This document shows, piece by piece, positions 33,782 to 42,045 of a stretch of DNA of 60,854 bases (the first letter of the stretch is position 1; every line of letters starts with the position of its first letter). Location of the stretch: NCBI GenBank assembly GCA_016787285.1, contig JAEUUV010000258.1, positions 1-60,854 of the forward strand, given 5' to 3'. Source of the stretch: Saprospiraceae bacterium (lineage in GTDB: Bacteria > Bacteroidota > Bacteroidia > Chitinophagales > Saprospiraceae). The position numbers were made by a program, and so were the translations under genes. The notes below the pieces were generated by a model. That model had not been told where the DNA came from, searched no databases, and was given only the letters and a program-made list of their open reading frames with translations.

Positions 33782-35002
33782 TCACTCCTTCCCAAACCGC
33801 CGCTTCATTTCCCGCTCAATCAACACCAACTCCCGTCCGGCATCGCCGGTCACGGAGGTGTTTTCCTGCGCCCGGCGGATGAGGTACGGGATCACGTCGC
33901 GCACTTGTCCGTAAGGCACATATTTGCCAACTCGGAACCCGGCACGGGCAAGGTTGAAGGTCACGTTGTCGCTCATGCCGTATAGTTGGCAAAACAATGC
34001 GTGCGGATGATTTCGGGCTATACCCTTTTTCTCCATGAGTTCGGCCTGAAGCAGGGCACTGTCGGCGTTGTGGCTGGCGTTGCACAGGGCAATGTGCTCA
34101 ATATGGTCGAGGCAAAACCGCACGCCGGTGTTGTAGTGGTCGTCGGTGGTGTTTTTGTCAGGATTGATGGGATCGGGGTAGCCCATTTCGGCGGCGCGAA
34201 GGCGTTCCTTGTCCATGTAGGCTCCACGCACGAGTTTGGCGCCGAGCAAAAAACCGGCCTCGCGGGAGCGGTCGTAACTCTCCATCAGGAAACGCAGGCG
34301 GTCGGTGCGGTACATCTGAAAGGTGTTGTACACCACCACACGCCCGCGGTTGTACCGTCGCATCATCAGCCACACGAGGTGGTCAATGGTGTCCTGAATC
34401 CAGCTGTCTTCGGCATCAATGAACACGGAAACGCCCTTTTGCGCGGCGTGGTAGCAAATGGCGTCTATGCGTTTGAGCACATTCCGGTACTCGTTCAGTT
34501 CGTCGCGGGTCAGGGTTTTGGCACTTTGGATACGCTCCAGAAGGCCAAAACGCGCCAGGCCGGTGACTTTGGTGCTCACCACGGGAATATGTTTGGAACG
34601 GGAGGCAAAGTCTACAGCCCGGAGGTTTTCGTTCATGGTGTAGTTGAAGTCAGTCTCCGACTCCTTGCCTTCGGCGCCGTAGTCGAGGATAGTCAGCACA
34701 TTTTGGGCGGCTAAGCGCTCGCTGTTGGGCTGACTGTCGAGCAAGGTAGCGCCGCCGACAAAGTGTTCAAAAACGGTATTCCGGACGATCCGCTCCACGA
34801 AAGGCAGGTTGTTTTCCACCGCCCAGAGGGTTGGGCCGGAGCCGAATTTCACCAACCAGGGTTTGCTCATCAGTCGAAAAAGCCAGGCGGTTTTTCGCAA
34901 TTCCTGATCGGAAAGGTGGGAAAATGCGACTTCGGTGTTGTTAAAATCCAGCAGGGCGGTACTCGGGGTGGTGGTCGGGTTGCTTTGGTCTGTGTGCATC
35001 AT
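33782..35002 (-). CDS. Proline dehydrogenase
   Basis: A 406-residue stand-alone proline dehydrogenase, the FAD enzyme oxidising proline to pyrroline-5-carboxylate. The TIM-barrel signatures are intact: KVTGLARFGLLERI, FIDAEDSWIQDTID, AKLVRGAYMDKERLRA, and the substrate loop RAGFRVGKYVPYGQVRDVIPYLIRRAQENT. The P5C dehydrogenase domain of bifunctional PutA is absent. Its first four bases overlap the aroE stop, so it is translationally coupled in the porQ-aroE unit. A proteins-to-shikimate link is not implied by pathway. Confidence 0.94.
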   Translation of the reverse strand: MMHTDQSNPTTTPSTALLDFNNTEVAFSHLSDQELRKTAWLFRLMSKPWLVKFGSGPTLWAVENNLPFVERIVRNTVFEHFVGGATLLDSQPNSERLAAQNVLTILDYGAEGKESETDFNYTMNENLRAVDFASRSKHIPVVSTKVTGLARFGLLERIQSAKTLTRDELNEYRNVLKRIDAICYHAAQKGVSVFIDAEDSWIQDTIDHLVWLMMRRYNRGRVVVYNTFQMYRTDRLRFLMESYDRSREAGFLLGAKLVRGAYMDKERLRAAEMGYPDPINPDKNTTDDHYNTGVRFCLDHIEHIALCNASHNADSALLQAELMEKKGIARNHPHALFCQLYGMSDNVTFNLARAGFRVGKYVPYGQVRDVIPYLIRRAQENTSVTGDAGRELVLIEREMKRRFGKE

Positions 35003-35766
35003 GTTCGGTTGAACTGGTTAGGTCGTTCCTGCCAGATATTCCAGGCGGCTTCGGCCTGTAAGTGCAGCATTTCCAGTCCGTTTTTCACCGAAGCCCCTGT
35101 CGTGCCGGCATGCCGCAAAAGTACGGTTTCAGCAGGATTGTAAACCAAATCATATACCAAATGTCGCGCATCAAAAATGCCGAACGGAACAGGCGGGCAG
35201 GCATCCACTTCCGGGTACATACCGAGCGGAGTAGTGTTCACGATCAGGTCAAAATCGGCAGCGGAAAGTGCGTTCAGGGCCTCGTAGGAAATTTGATTTT
35301 CCCCTGCCGGCTGCCGGGATACGAACACATACCCAACCTGCATTTTTCGCAACACATACGCCACCGCTCCGGCAGCGCCGCCGGTACCGAGGATACAGGC
35401 CCTTGCCGGTTTGCAGCGCCGAAAAGCCGGCCAGTTGGCAAGCGATTGCTCAAAACCAGTCACGTCGGTGTTAAATCCGGTGAGCCGTCCGTCCCGAATC
35501 CGAATGGTGTTCACGGCTCCGACTGCCCGGGTGGTTTCATCAAGTTTGTGCAAAAAACGCATGACGGTCTGTTTATGCGGAATGGTGACGTTCAAGCCGC
35601 ACAAGTCGGGATATTCCGCGATCAGCTCGGGCAACCGCCGGATATCGGGCAGCGGGAACAAGTCGTACCGGGCGTCGGCTATGCCTTCGCGGGCGAATTT
35701 TTCTTCAAAAAAACGCTTCGAAAACGAATGTCCGAGCGGGTAGCCGATCAGCCCGTACCGGCGCAT
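34999..35766 (-). CDS. aroE: Shikimate dehydrogenase
   Basis: A 255-residue AroE, the NADPH enzyme reducing 3-dehydroshikimate in aromatic amino-acid synthesis. It has the substrate-binding SKRFFEEKF region, LNVTIPHKQTVM with the catalytic Lys, FNTDVTGFEQS with the catalytic Asp, and the Rossmann loop LGTGGAAGAVAYVLRK. The C-terminal NGLEMLHLQAEAAWNIW helix is complete. It overlaps porQ by one base upstream and proline dehydrogenase by four bases downstream. Confidence 0.95.
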   Translation of the reverse strand: MRRYGLIGYPLGHSFSKRFFEEKFAREGIADARYDLFPLPDIRRLPELIAEYPDLCGLNVTIPHKQTVMRFLHKLDETTRAVGAVNTIRIRDGRLTGFNTDVTGFEQSLANWPAFRRCKPARACILGTGGAAGAVAYVLRKMQVGYVFVSRQPAGENQISYEALNALSAADFDLIVNTTPLGMYPEVDACPPVPFGIFDARHLVYDLVYNPAETVLLRHAGTTGASVKNGLEMLHLQAEAAWNIWQERPNQFNRT

Positions 35767-36860
35767 CAGAAAAACTCCTTGAGATTGGTGCTCACCCCGA
35801 AATGCAGCACACCGCCGGCCAGGTGGTAGGCCGCATAGCCCATGTCTACCCGGAACCGGCTGACCCGCAGGCCCACACCCATCGAGAAACCGGCCAGACT
35901 TCGGTAATCACGCACACTGAGTTCTTTTTTGCGCAGGTGGTTGTAGCCAATGCGGAGGCGGAATGCTTCGTTGCGCCCCAGCAAAAACTCGCCGTTGAAA
36001 ACGAAATGCCGGAAAAAGTTGTCAATGCCCGGGCTGCCGCTCGCCTCCTCTTCGCCGCCACCGAACAGCAAATTCGTCCCGGTTTGCAGGCGCGGGTCGT
36101 CGTGCCGGATGTCCCACTGGTGCAGGTGGTGGGCAATGACTGTGAGCCGGAACGGCAGGTAGCGCAGGCGTTTGCTGAAACCGATTTGCAGGTCGAAGGG
36201 CAGGTTTTCCCGTACGTCGTTGTAGTTGGCGATCTGGGTGCCGGCATTGCGCAGCACGGCGGCTATCGAAAACAAGTGGGCGGTGTCCACATACAGCACG
36301 CCGGCGTCGGCGGCGAGGGCGGTGGACTGGTACACATCGAGCGTGGACACGGCAAAGCGCACATTCAGGCCGATGGACAGCCGCGGCCCCAACTGTCGGG
36401 CGCCGCCGAGTGTGAAGGCCGTTTCACCGGCACTGATTGACCCGAGTTTATTGCCGAATTCGTCGGTCATCGGAATGTCGCCGTACTTCATGTACTGCAG
36501 GCCGCCATGCACCGTGAATCCCAATTTGGGTAAATGCGTGGCATACGCAGCGTAGCCGTGCTCCACATCGGCCAGAAAAAAGTTGTGGTTGAACGCGATC
36601 TGGCCGTCCATCAGCGGGTTGAGCGCCGCCGGGTTGGCTGCCGCGAAGGCCACATCGTCGTCGCGGACGGCAATCTGCATGCCGCCCAAGCCGGTGATAC
36701 GCGCCGAGGGCGACAGGGTCATAAACCGGAACACGTGTTGCCCGCCGGTGATCTGGGCGTGCGCACCTGGAGAAAACAAGAAGAAAGCGAGCAAAAAAAG
36801 CGCGGCGCCAAAACGAGCGGGTCGTTCCGCCGGGCAGCAAATTCGTACGGTTGGATTCAT
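35766..36860 (-). CDS. porQ: Type IX secretion system protein PorQ
   Basis: A 364-residue outer-membrane beta-barrel protein of the PorQ family. It has a signal peptide (ALFLLAFFLFSPGAHAQ). The PorV/PorQ-like opening GQHVFRFMTLSPSARITGLG is followed by AANPAALNPLMDGQIAFNHN and a series of alternating beta strands ending in LHFGVSTNLKEFF. PorQ takes part in attaching or processing T9SS cargo at the surface, consistent with the three T9SS-sorted proteins in this window. The start was placed at MNPTVRI, excluding a 27-codon extension. It leads a coupled unit with aroE and proline dehydrogenase. Confidence 0.9.
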   Translation of the reverse strand: MNPTVRICCPAERPARFGAALFLLAFFLFSPGAHAQITGGQHVFRFMTLSPSARITGLGGMQIAVRDDDVAFAAANPAALNPLMDGQIAFNHNFFLADVEHGYAAYATHLPKLGFTVHGGLQYMKYGDIPMTDEFGNKLGSISAGETAFTLGGARQLGPRLSIGLNVRFAVSTLDVYQSTALAADAGVLYVDTAHLFSIAAVLRNAGTQIANYNDVRENLPFDLQIGFSKRLRYLPFRLTVIAHHLHQWDIRHDDPRLQTGTNLLFGGGEEEASGSPGIDNFFRHFVFNGEFLLGRNEAFRLRIGYNHLRKKELSVRDYRSLAGFSMGVGLRVSRFRVDMGYAAYHLAGGVLHFGVSTNLKEFF

Positions 36861-36898
36861 GTTAGCCGGATTGATCGCAAATTTGGAGCAGGCGCCGG

Positions 36899-37498
36899 TT
36901 ACTCGCGTTTCCAGATTGTCCTGCATGCCCCACTTTGGCACAGCATCCGGCGTTCGAGTTGCCCAAGGGTGTCGTATAATTTTAGCGTATCCTGCTCATT
37001 GTCGCCTTCGAGGTAAAAACCCTCGGCTTTCAGGTTGCCGTTTTCATGCCACTCGGTGAACGGGCCGTTCTCTTCGTTGTCGCGCATGGTCACCTTTTCC
37101 ATCATCTTCCCGGACTTGTACCACTTGGTGCTCAGCCCCCGCAAAACGCCCTGCACATACTCCTGCTCCAGTTGCTTTTGGCCGTTTTCGTAGTACAGCG
37201 TTACCGGCCCGTGGAGCACCCCGTGTTGGTAGGTTTCCTCGCGTTCCCGTTTGCCGTTGGGAAAAAACGTGGCGCGTATGCCGTGCAGGGAATCGTTGGC
37301 GTACTGCGCCTCTTCGAGCAGGTAACCCGTTTGGTGATATCGCTGGTAAAGCCCTTCTTTGGCAAAATCCTTTGTGCGGCGCTGGTAGCGCTCTTTTTGG
37401 TCAAATTCGTTTTTCACCTCCACTGTTTCCACTTTGGGGCCGCAGGCGGAAACAAGAACAAAGAGCAGCAAAATAGTCGGGAATCGGAGTGTAGCCAT
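36899..37498 (-). CDS. YwqK/MORN-repeat lipoprotein
   Basis: A 199-residue lipoprotein (lipobox VSAC, Cys19) containing MORN-like repeats of the YwqK family: GLYQRYHQTGYLLEEAQYAN, GIRATFFPNGKREREETYQH, GPVTLYYENGQKQLEQEYVQ, GLSTKWYKSGKMMEKVTM and GPFTEWHENGNLKAEGFYLE. The family name derives from a Bacillus antitoxin annotation; in Bacteroidota such proteins are usually envelope lipoproteins of unknown role. It lies upstream of porQ on the same strand, with 38 bases between. The start is at the ATG that opens the signal peptide. Confidence 0.88.
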   Translation of the reverse strand: MATLRFPTILLLFVLVSACGPKVETVEVKNEFDQKERYQRRTKDFAKEGLYQRYHQTGYLLEEAQYANDSLHGIRATFFPNGKREREETYQHGVLHGPVTLYYENGQKQLEQEYVQGVLRGLSTKWYKSGKMMEKVTMRDNEENGPFTEWHENGNLKAEGFYLEGDNEQDTLKLYDTLGQLERRMLCQSGACRTIWKRE

Positions 37499-37587
37499 AA
37501 CGTCAGGTTTTGTTTGCCCTGAAACAAACCAACGGCCCATGTTAGTATGCCACCTACAACATTTCCCGTCCATCAAGTCCGAAATCA

Positions 37588-37629
37588 ACTCAAAACTCAA
37601 AACTCAAAACTCAAAACTCAAAACTCAAA
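37588..37629. repeat. 7-bp tandem repeat (ACTCAAA), six copies
   Basis: Six exact heptamers begin four bases after the TAA stop of the DUF4261-like gene. The same unit occurs after the TPR protein stop at 52382-52411. Confidence 0.95.
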
Positions 37630-37633
37630 ACTG

Positions 37634-38455
37634 TTAATATGCCATCCGCAACATTTCCCGTCCGTCGAGGTAAGGCGATTTGGCTAATGTCAGCGTGTAC
37701 TTCTGCTTTTCGAGCGTTTCGATGACGGTGCCTTCCTGCAACAAGCGGTTGTTCTGGAGCGCATCCTTGGCGGCATCGTACAACACGGCATGGGCCTCCT
37801 GCATGGTGTGGCTGGATTTGACAATTTCCAGGTCGTTCATGCCGAATTCGGTCAGTCCGTAGGTATAGGCACAGGTTTGGCCGCCGTCTTCGAACATGCC
37901 GAAGTACACCCAGCAATACAGCGGCAGGGTGTTCTGGTCGAGGTTGCGGGCGGCTTGCAGGAAAAACGCCTTCGACTGGAGCAGGTACTGCGTCGGCAAA
38001 TAAACGCCGCAGGAGCGCGAGTTATCCAGTACGGCAGCGGCGGCACGGGTGTACAATTTGTACAACTGTACGGCTTTGCCTGCGGCGCCCACCACGGTCA
38101 CCATCATCTGCGCCTGGTGTTTGGTGGCCTCACTCCGGGCAGCGGGCCACATCCACGCACCTTCGGCAGCCGACTGGATTTCGACGGGCGAAGCCGGGTA
38201 GTCCTGATACGTCAGCATGACCGTGGCGCCGCTGGTGTACAGGACGAGGTTTTTGCCGGTTTGACTGGACGAGTCCAGCCGAACGCCCCAGTCTTTTTTC
38301 AGAGATTCGGTCAACGCGCTGAAATTAACCGGTGTTTTTTCGTTGAGCAACACAATGCCGGAAACGGCTTTGTTGTCGGTGGCGGCGGGCTTTTGTGCGC
38401 CGAGGGTTGAGTAGAAAAACGCAGTTAGCGTTGCGAGAACAAGCAGTTTTTGCAT
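37634..38455 (-). CDS. DUF4261-like secreted protein
   Basis: A 273-residue protein with a signal peptide (LLVLATLTAFFYSTLGAQ). The body resembles DUF4261: VSGIVLLNEKTPVNFSALTE, WMWPAARSEATKHQAQMMVT, SCGVYLPTQYLLQSKAFFLQ and GLTEFGMNDLEIVKS. The function of this domain is unknown. It ends four bases before the ACTCAAA tandem repeat. The unit continues to the YwqK-like gene. The domain assignment is by pattern only. Confidence 0.72.
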   Translation of the reverse strand: MQKLLVLATLTAFFYSTLGAQKPAATDNKAVSGIVLLNEKTPVNFSALTESLKKDWGVRLDSSSQTGKNLVLYTSGATVMLTYQDYPASPVEIQSAAEGAWMWPAARSEATKHQAQMMVTVVGAAGKAVQLYKLYTRAAAAVLDNSRSCGVYLPTQYLLQSKAFFLQAARNLDQNTLPLYCWVYFGMFEDGGQTCAYTYGLTEFGMNDLEIVKSSHTMQEAHAVLYDAAKDALQNNRLLQEGTVIETLEKQKYTLTLAKSPYLDGREMLRMAY

Positions 38456-38500
38456 GTGTGAATCGGTTTTTGTTCGGATATGCTTACCCGGATTTGGTGT

Positions 38501-39658
38501 TCAATAAAACGTTCTTTTTTCGCGGGCCATGATGCGCAGCAGGCGGCAGCAGCGATAACGATCGTCGCAGTATTCTGCGTGCAGCCAGTCTAATTGCGAC
38601 ACGATATTTTCGATCCCGATTTCGTCGGCCCAGGCCAGCAAGCCCTTGGGATAGTTGACGCCCTGGGTCATGGCGAGGTCAATATCGTCGCGGTTGGCGA
38701 CGCTCAGGTAGAGTGCGTCGGCAGCTTCGTTGACGAGCATGGCCACGACCCGCGTCACGATCTGGCGGCCCAGCGCTTCGTCGCGCAAGGGTTCGGGCGT
38801 CGCGGCGCCGGGGCGGTAGTCGTAAAACCCGCGGCCGGTTTTTTTCCCAAGGTAGTTGGCGTTGACAAGCAGTTTTTGAGTAAACGAGGGTTTGTAGCGC
38901 GGGTCGAAGTAGAACGAGCGGAAAACGGTTTCCGTGACGGTGTAGTTGATGTCGTTTCCGATAAAATCCATCAGTTCGAAAGGCCCCATCCGGAAGCCGC
39001 CGAGTTCGCGCATGGCCCAGTCAATGGTAGGCACATCGGCGATACCTTCCTCCAGGATGCGCAGCGATTCGCCGTAGTAGGGCCGGGCTACGCGGTTGAC
39101 AATAAACCCGGGCGTATCCTTGGCGAGCACGGTGGTTTTGCCCCAACTGTCAATCAGGGTGCGGGCGCGTTCGATAATTGGAGGAGCGGTTTGCAGGGCA
39201 GGAATAATTTCCACCAGCCGCATCAGGGGCGCCGGATTGAAAAAGTGAATGCCGAGAATGCGCTCCGGATGTTTGAGTTGGGCGCCCATAGCCGACACCG
39301 ACAGCGAGGAAGTGTTGCTGCCGATGATCGTGTCGCCCGACACCATTGCTTCCACGCCCTTGAACGCGATACGTTTGAGTTCGATATCCTCCACAATGGC
39401 TTCGATGACTACCGAGCAGTCGCGAAAATCACTCATGTGATCGGTGTACTGGATTTTGCCGAAGAGCGCGTCCGATTCCGCGTTTGTCATTTTTCCTTTA
39501 TCCACCAGCGTAGCCAGCGCCGCCTGAAGGTTTTTGCCCGATTTTTTCAGGGCCGGCGTCAGGTTGTCGCACACCACAACCTGGTGCCCGCGCGAGGCTG
39601 CTACCTGGGCAATGCCGCTGCCCATAGCGCCGGCGCCGAGTATTCCGATGATTTCCAT
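38501..39658 (-). CDS. 3-hydroxyacyl-CoA dehydrogenase (PaaH/Hbd-type)
   Basis: A 385-residue NAD-dependent 3-hydroxyacyl-CoA dehydrogenase. The Rossmann loop GILGAGAMGSGIAQVAASRG is at the N-terminus. The catalytic His-Glu region (GIHFFNPAPLMRLVEIIPAL) and two C-terminal helical domains (GFIVNRVARPYYGESLRILE; FELMDFIGNDINYTVTETVF) follow. The duplicated C-terminal domain makes it longer than the 280-residue Hbd and similar to PaaH/PaaC. With paaZ and paaY elsewhere in the window it could serve phenylacetate degradation. A TACTTTTG -7 box lies at 39688-39695 on the minus strand. Confidence 0.93.
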   Translation of the reverse strand: MEIIGILGAGAMGSGIAQVAASRGHQVVVCDNLTPALKKSGKNLQAALATLVDKGKMTNAESDALFGKIQYTDHMSDFRDCSVVIEAIVEDIELKRIAFKGVEAMVSGDTIIGSNTSSLSVSAMGAQLKHPERILGIHFFNPAPLMRLVEIIPALQTAPPIIERARTLIDSWGKTTVLAKDTPGFIVNRVARPYYGESLRILEEGIADVPTIDWAMRELGGFRMGPFELMDFIGNDINYTVTETVFRSFYFDPRYKPSFTQKLLVNANYLGKKTGRGFYDYRPGAATPEPLRDEALGRQIVTRVVAMLVNEAADALYLSVANRDDIDLAMTQGVNYPKGLLAWADEIGIENIVSQLDWLHAEYCDDRYRCCRLLRIMAREKRTFY

Positions 39659-39687
39659 ACGAATAAGATGCGTTTAAAAAAGCGGCG

Positions 39688-39695
39688 CAAAAGTA
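39688..39695 (-). promoter_or_regulatory. -7 box TACTTTTG of the hydroxyacyl-CoA dehydrogenase gene
   Basis: Exact TAnnTTTG on the minus strand, 29 bases before the ATG at 39658. Confidence 0.6.
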
Positions 39696-39718
39696 GGGAA
39701 TACCTGCATGAGCGGGGA

Positions 39719-40312
39719 CTAAACGTCGTACGTAGCCACCAAACTTTTTAGTTCTTCCAGATATTGCCGTTTTACCGGCTCCCGCAGGGTTTTGTTGGTG
39801 TGGGTGTGGAAATGGTGCGCCGTCAAAAAATTGACCTGGAGACGGTTCCAGGATTGTTCGCCATGCAGCAGGTTGTACGCCGACAGTTCCTGAAACAAGG
39901 TGGTACCGATGGTATAAAAATCCTCGCGACCGAGGTAGTCGAGATCGGCATCGCAGATGATTTCTTCCAGCAGGTTGGTGGGCGATTGCGGAATTTTGGT
40001 GGCCATAATCATCCCGCAAATGGTTTCGATATCCTCGCCGGAATATCCGAAGCCGGGAAGTACTGCACGGGCCATGAGGCAGCCTTCGTACTCGTGGCCG
40101 GCGTGTTTGTTGTGTACAAAACCGGCATCGTGGAACAGCGCAGCGGTTTTAACCAACGTACGGGAATGGCCCCGCACCCCCTCGCTGTCGCAAAGTGCTT
40201 TGGCGGCCTGGAGCACATCCAGTGTGTGGTGCAGCCCATGATAAAGCAGTTGAGCGGACAGCTCGGTGCGCAGTCTGGCAAGAATATAGATTTTGGCGGC
40301 GCGGTAATCCAT
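39719..40312 (-). CDS. HD-domain phosphohydrolase
   Basis: A 197-residue HD-domain protein: HGLHHTLDVLQAAKAL supplies the first His, ALFHDAGFVHN the HD pair, and ICDADLDYLGREDFY the final Asp. Fold and size fit the stand-alone hydrolases that act on nucleotides or cyclic dinucleotides; the substrate is unknown. The longest frame begins 12 codons upstream, but MDYRAAK opens a regular helix and is preferred. It is divergent from the DUF937 gene. Confidence 0.87.
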   Translation of the reverse strand: MDYRAAKIYILARLRTELSAQLLYHGLHHTLDVLQAAKALCDSEGVRGHSRTLVKTAALFHDAGFVHNKHAGHEYEGCLMARAVLPGFGYSGEDIETICGMIMATKIPQSPTNLLEEIICDADLDYLGREDFYTIGTTLFQELSAYNLLHGEQSWNRLQVNFLTAHHFHTHTNKTLREPVKRQYLEELKSLVATYDV

Positions 40313-40488
40313 TGGTACTGTTAGGTGTCTTGCTGAACGCTGCTCCAATAAGTTTGTTGGCCAAGGGAAAGCGTAAAAGTGGTGCTTTTCTTAAAATTAA
40401 CCCCAACGTGCAGAAATATTTTCCATGAAGAACCAAATTTGTGCCGCGTTCGCGCCTTTTCTTTTTTCAACCAAAAACTTTTTCCACC

Positions 40489-41115
40489 ATGGATTTAATG
40501 AGCCTGCTCCAAAACCAACTCTCCGACGACGTGCTCGACCAACTCAGCCAACAGATCGGGGCGCCCAAAGAACAAACCGCCTCGGCCGCCAACGGCATCT
40601 TCGCCACGCTGGTCGGCGGCCTGGCCAACAACGCCACAAACGAGGGGGGCTTGTCCTCACTCATGTCCGCTCTTGACCGCGACCACGACGGCAGTATTCT
40701 GGATGACCTTGCCGGCATGATCGGAAATATGTCCCAGGGAAATACCGGCAACAACGCCCTCAACGGCGCCGGCATCCTCGGCCACATCCTCGGCGACCGC
40801 CAGGAAACAGCCGTGCAGCAGGTGAGCCAAAATACAGGCCTGAACATGGACCAGATCATGAAACTGATGCCGATCCTCGCGCCGATCGTCATGGGGGTAT
40901 TGGGCCGCACCAAAAACTCCCAGGGCCTCGACCTCGGCGGCCTCGCTCAAATCCTGATGGGTTCGGCGCAAAACGCCCAGTCGGGCGGTTTCGGCGACCT
41001 GATCGGTTCGGTGCTCGGCGGCGTGCTTGGCGGCGGGCAGCAGCAGGGCGGCCAACAGCAGCAGGGCGGCGGCCTGTTCGGACAAATCCTCGGGGGGATA
41101 CTGGGGAAGCGGTAA
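40489..41115 (+). CDS. DUF937 domain protein
   Basis: A 208-residue protein with the DUF937 fold: LMSLLQNQLSDDVLDQLSQQ, ANGIFATLVGGLANNATNEG, then acidic calcium-like stretches (RDHDGSILDDLAGM) and a glycine/glutamine-rich C-terminus (GGGQQQGGQQQQGGGLFGQI). The function of the family is unknown; members are abundant cytoplasmic proteins. The start at ATG 40489 was chosen over an upstream extension of 16 codons. The low-complexity tail has many GGC/CAG codons that may slip. Confidence 0.9.
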   Translation: MDLMSLLQNQLSDDVLDQLSQQIGAPKEQTASAANGIFATLVGGLANNATNEGGLSSLMSALDRDHDGSILDDLAGMIGNMSQGNTGNNALNGAGILGHILGDRQETAVQQVSQNTGLNMDQIMKLMPILAPIVMGVLGRTKNSQGLDLGGLAQILMGSAQNAQSGGFGDLIGSVLGGVLGGGQQQGGQQQQGGGLFGQILGGILGKR

Positions 41116-41216
41116 GCGCCGTATGGCGAATAATAATCGTGAAACCATGTCTCCCCCAAGCAGACGCATGGAAGACCAGCGATTTTGGCAAAAGGCTTAA
41201 ATTGTTGAAGGTCAAT

Positions 41217-41359
41217 TTGATTACATGATTGCAGATTACATGATTGTTGATTGTTGAAGTGCGTAGAGTTGACCGCGATGCCTTTGGCCAAACCGATGTG
41301 GTGTACGCTACGGATACTTCAACAATCAACAATCATGTAATCTGCAATCATGTAATCAA
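41217..41359. repeat. 143-bp hairpin element, copy 1
   Basis: Arms 41217-41260 and 41316-41359 are perfect 44-base reverse complements around a 55-base core (GCGTAGAGTTGACCGCGATG...). The element is nearly identical to copy 2 at 41847-41989. Three 16-bp units (AATCAAAAAGTCATGT) extend its right arm to 41401. Confidence 0.95.
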
Positions 41360-41401
41360 AAAGTCATGTAATCAAAAAGTCATGTAATCAAAAAGTCATG
41401 T
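41354..41401. repeat. 16-bp tandem repeat, three copies
   Basis: AATCAAAAAGTCATGT is repeated three times at the right end of hairpin copy 1 and is followed by TACGCTAC, a word that also occurs in the hairpin core. It suggests slippage or rearrangement at the hairpin edge. Confidence 0.92.
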
Positions 41402-41426
41402 ACGCTACAAGGGCTTAATCATGCCG

Positions 41427-41798
41427 TCACTTTTTACCTGTGGCGGATTTGACACTTGCGACAAAGATCGAAACAAGTTCGTTGTTCTCTGAAAGCAGCG
41501 CGCTCAGTTTGCTCTCGGCAAACCAGGAACGCCGGGAAATCAATTTCAGGCAAACCAGCGTTTCCCGCAACTCCTTGAGGCAAACTTTCATCTTATGTAC
41601 AAAGTCGTCGCGCGATTCAGCGGCTTGCGCTTCGCCGTAGTTCAGCGCCGGCGACGTACCCGAGCGCAACACCTGACCGCCAAGATGTTTTGCCGTCGGT
41701 GTTTTTGGCAACATCTCTACCATATCAATGATTCGGGATGCAAACTCTATTAGGCGTTCCTCCAGTTCGGAAGGGGTCATTTTTTTCAGGTCAGACAT
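41427..41798 (-). CDS. Four-helix-bundle protein (S23/IVS-type)
   Basis: A 123-residue protein of the four-helix-bundle family that includes the 23S rRNA intervening-sequence protein and Avd of diversity-generating retroelements. The core pattern is present: ELEERLIEFASRIIDMVEML, KHLGGQVLRSGTSPALNYGE, AQAAESRDDFVHKMKVCLKE and LRETLVCLKLISRRSWF. The start was placed at MSDLKKM; a longer frame runs into hairpin copy 2. The gene lies exactly between the two 143-bp hairpins. No reverse transcriptase or variable repeat is nearby, so a DGR is unlikely. The cellular role of these proteins is unknown. Confidence 0.9.
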   Translation of the reverse strand: MSDLKKMTPSELEERLIEFASRIIDMVEMLPKTPTAKHLGGQVLRSGTSPALNYGEAQAAESRDDFVHKMKVCLKELRETLVCLKLISRRSWFAESKLSALLSENNELVSIFVASVKSATGKK

Positions 41799-41846
41799 GG
41801 CTGCTATATTTTGGAAAGCGACAAAGAAAGCGATTCTTTGTTTTTT

Positions 41847-41989
41847 TTGATTACATGATTGCAGCGTACATGATTGTTGATTTTTGAAGTGCGTAGAGTT
41901 GACCGCGATGCCTTTGGCCAAACCGATGTGGTGTACGCTACGAATACTTCAACAATCAACAATCATGTACTCTGCAATCATGTAATCAA
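41847..41989. repeat. 143-bp hairpin element, copy 2
   Basis: Arms 41847-41890 and 41946-41989 pair with a few mismatches. The 55-base core differs from copy 1 at about one base. Copy 2 is located immediately upstream of the four-helix-bundle start. Confidence 0.95.
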
Positions 41990-42045
41990 AAAATAGAGGT
42001 CGATCCTTCTCTGGTCGCCAAGAATCTCACGATGCCAACGCAGCC

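Noticed and set aside
41427-41798. Avd component of a diversity-generating retroelement
   Set aside because: The four-helix-bundle fold is shared, but there is no reverse transcriptase, template repeat or variable repeat nearby.
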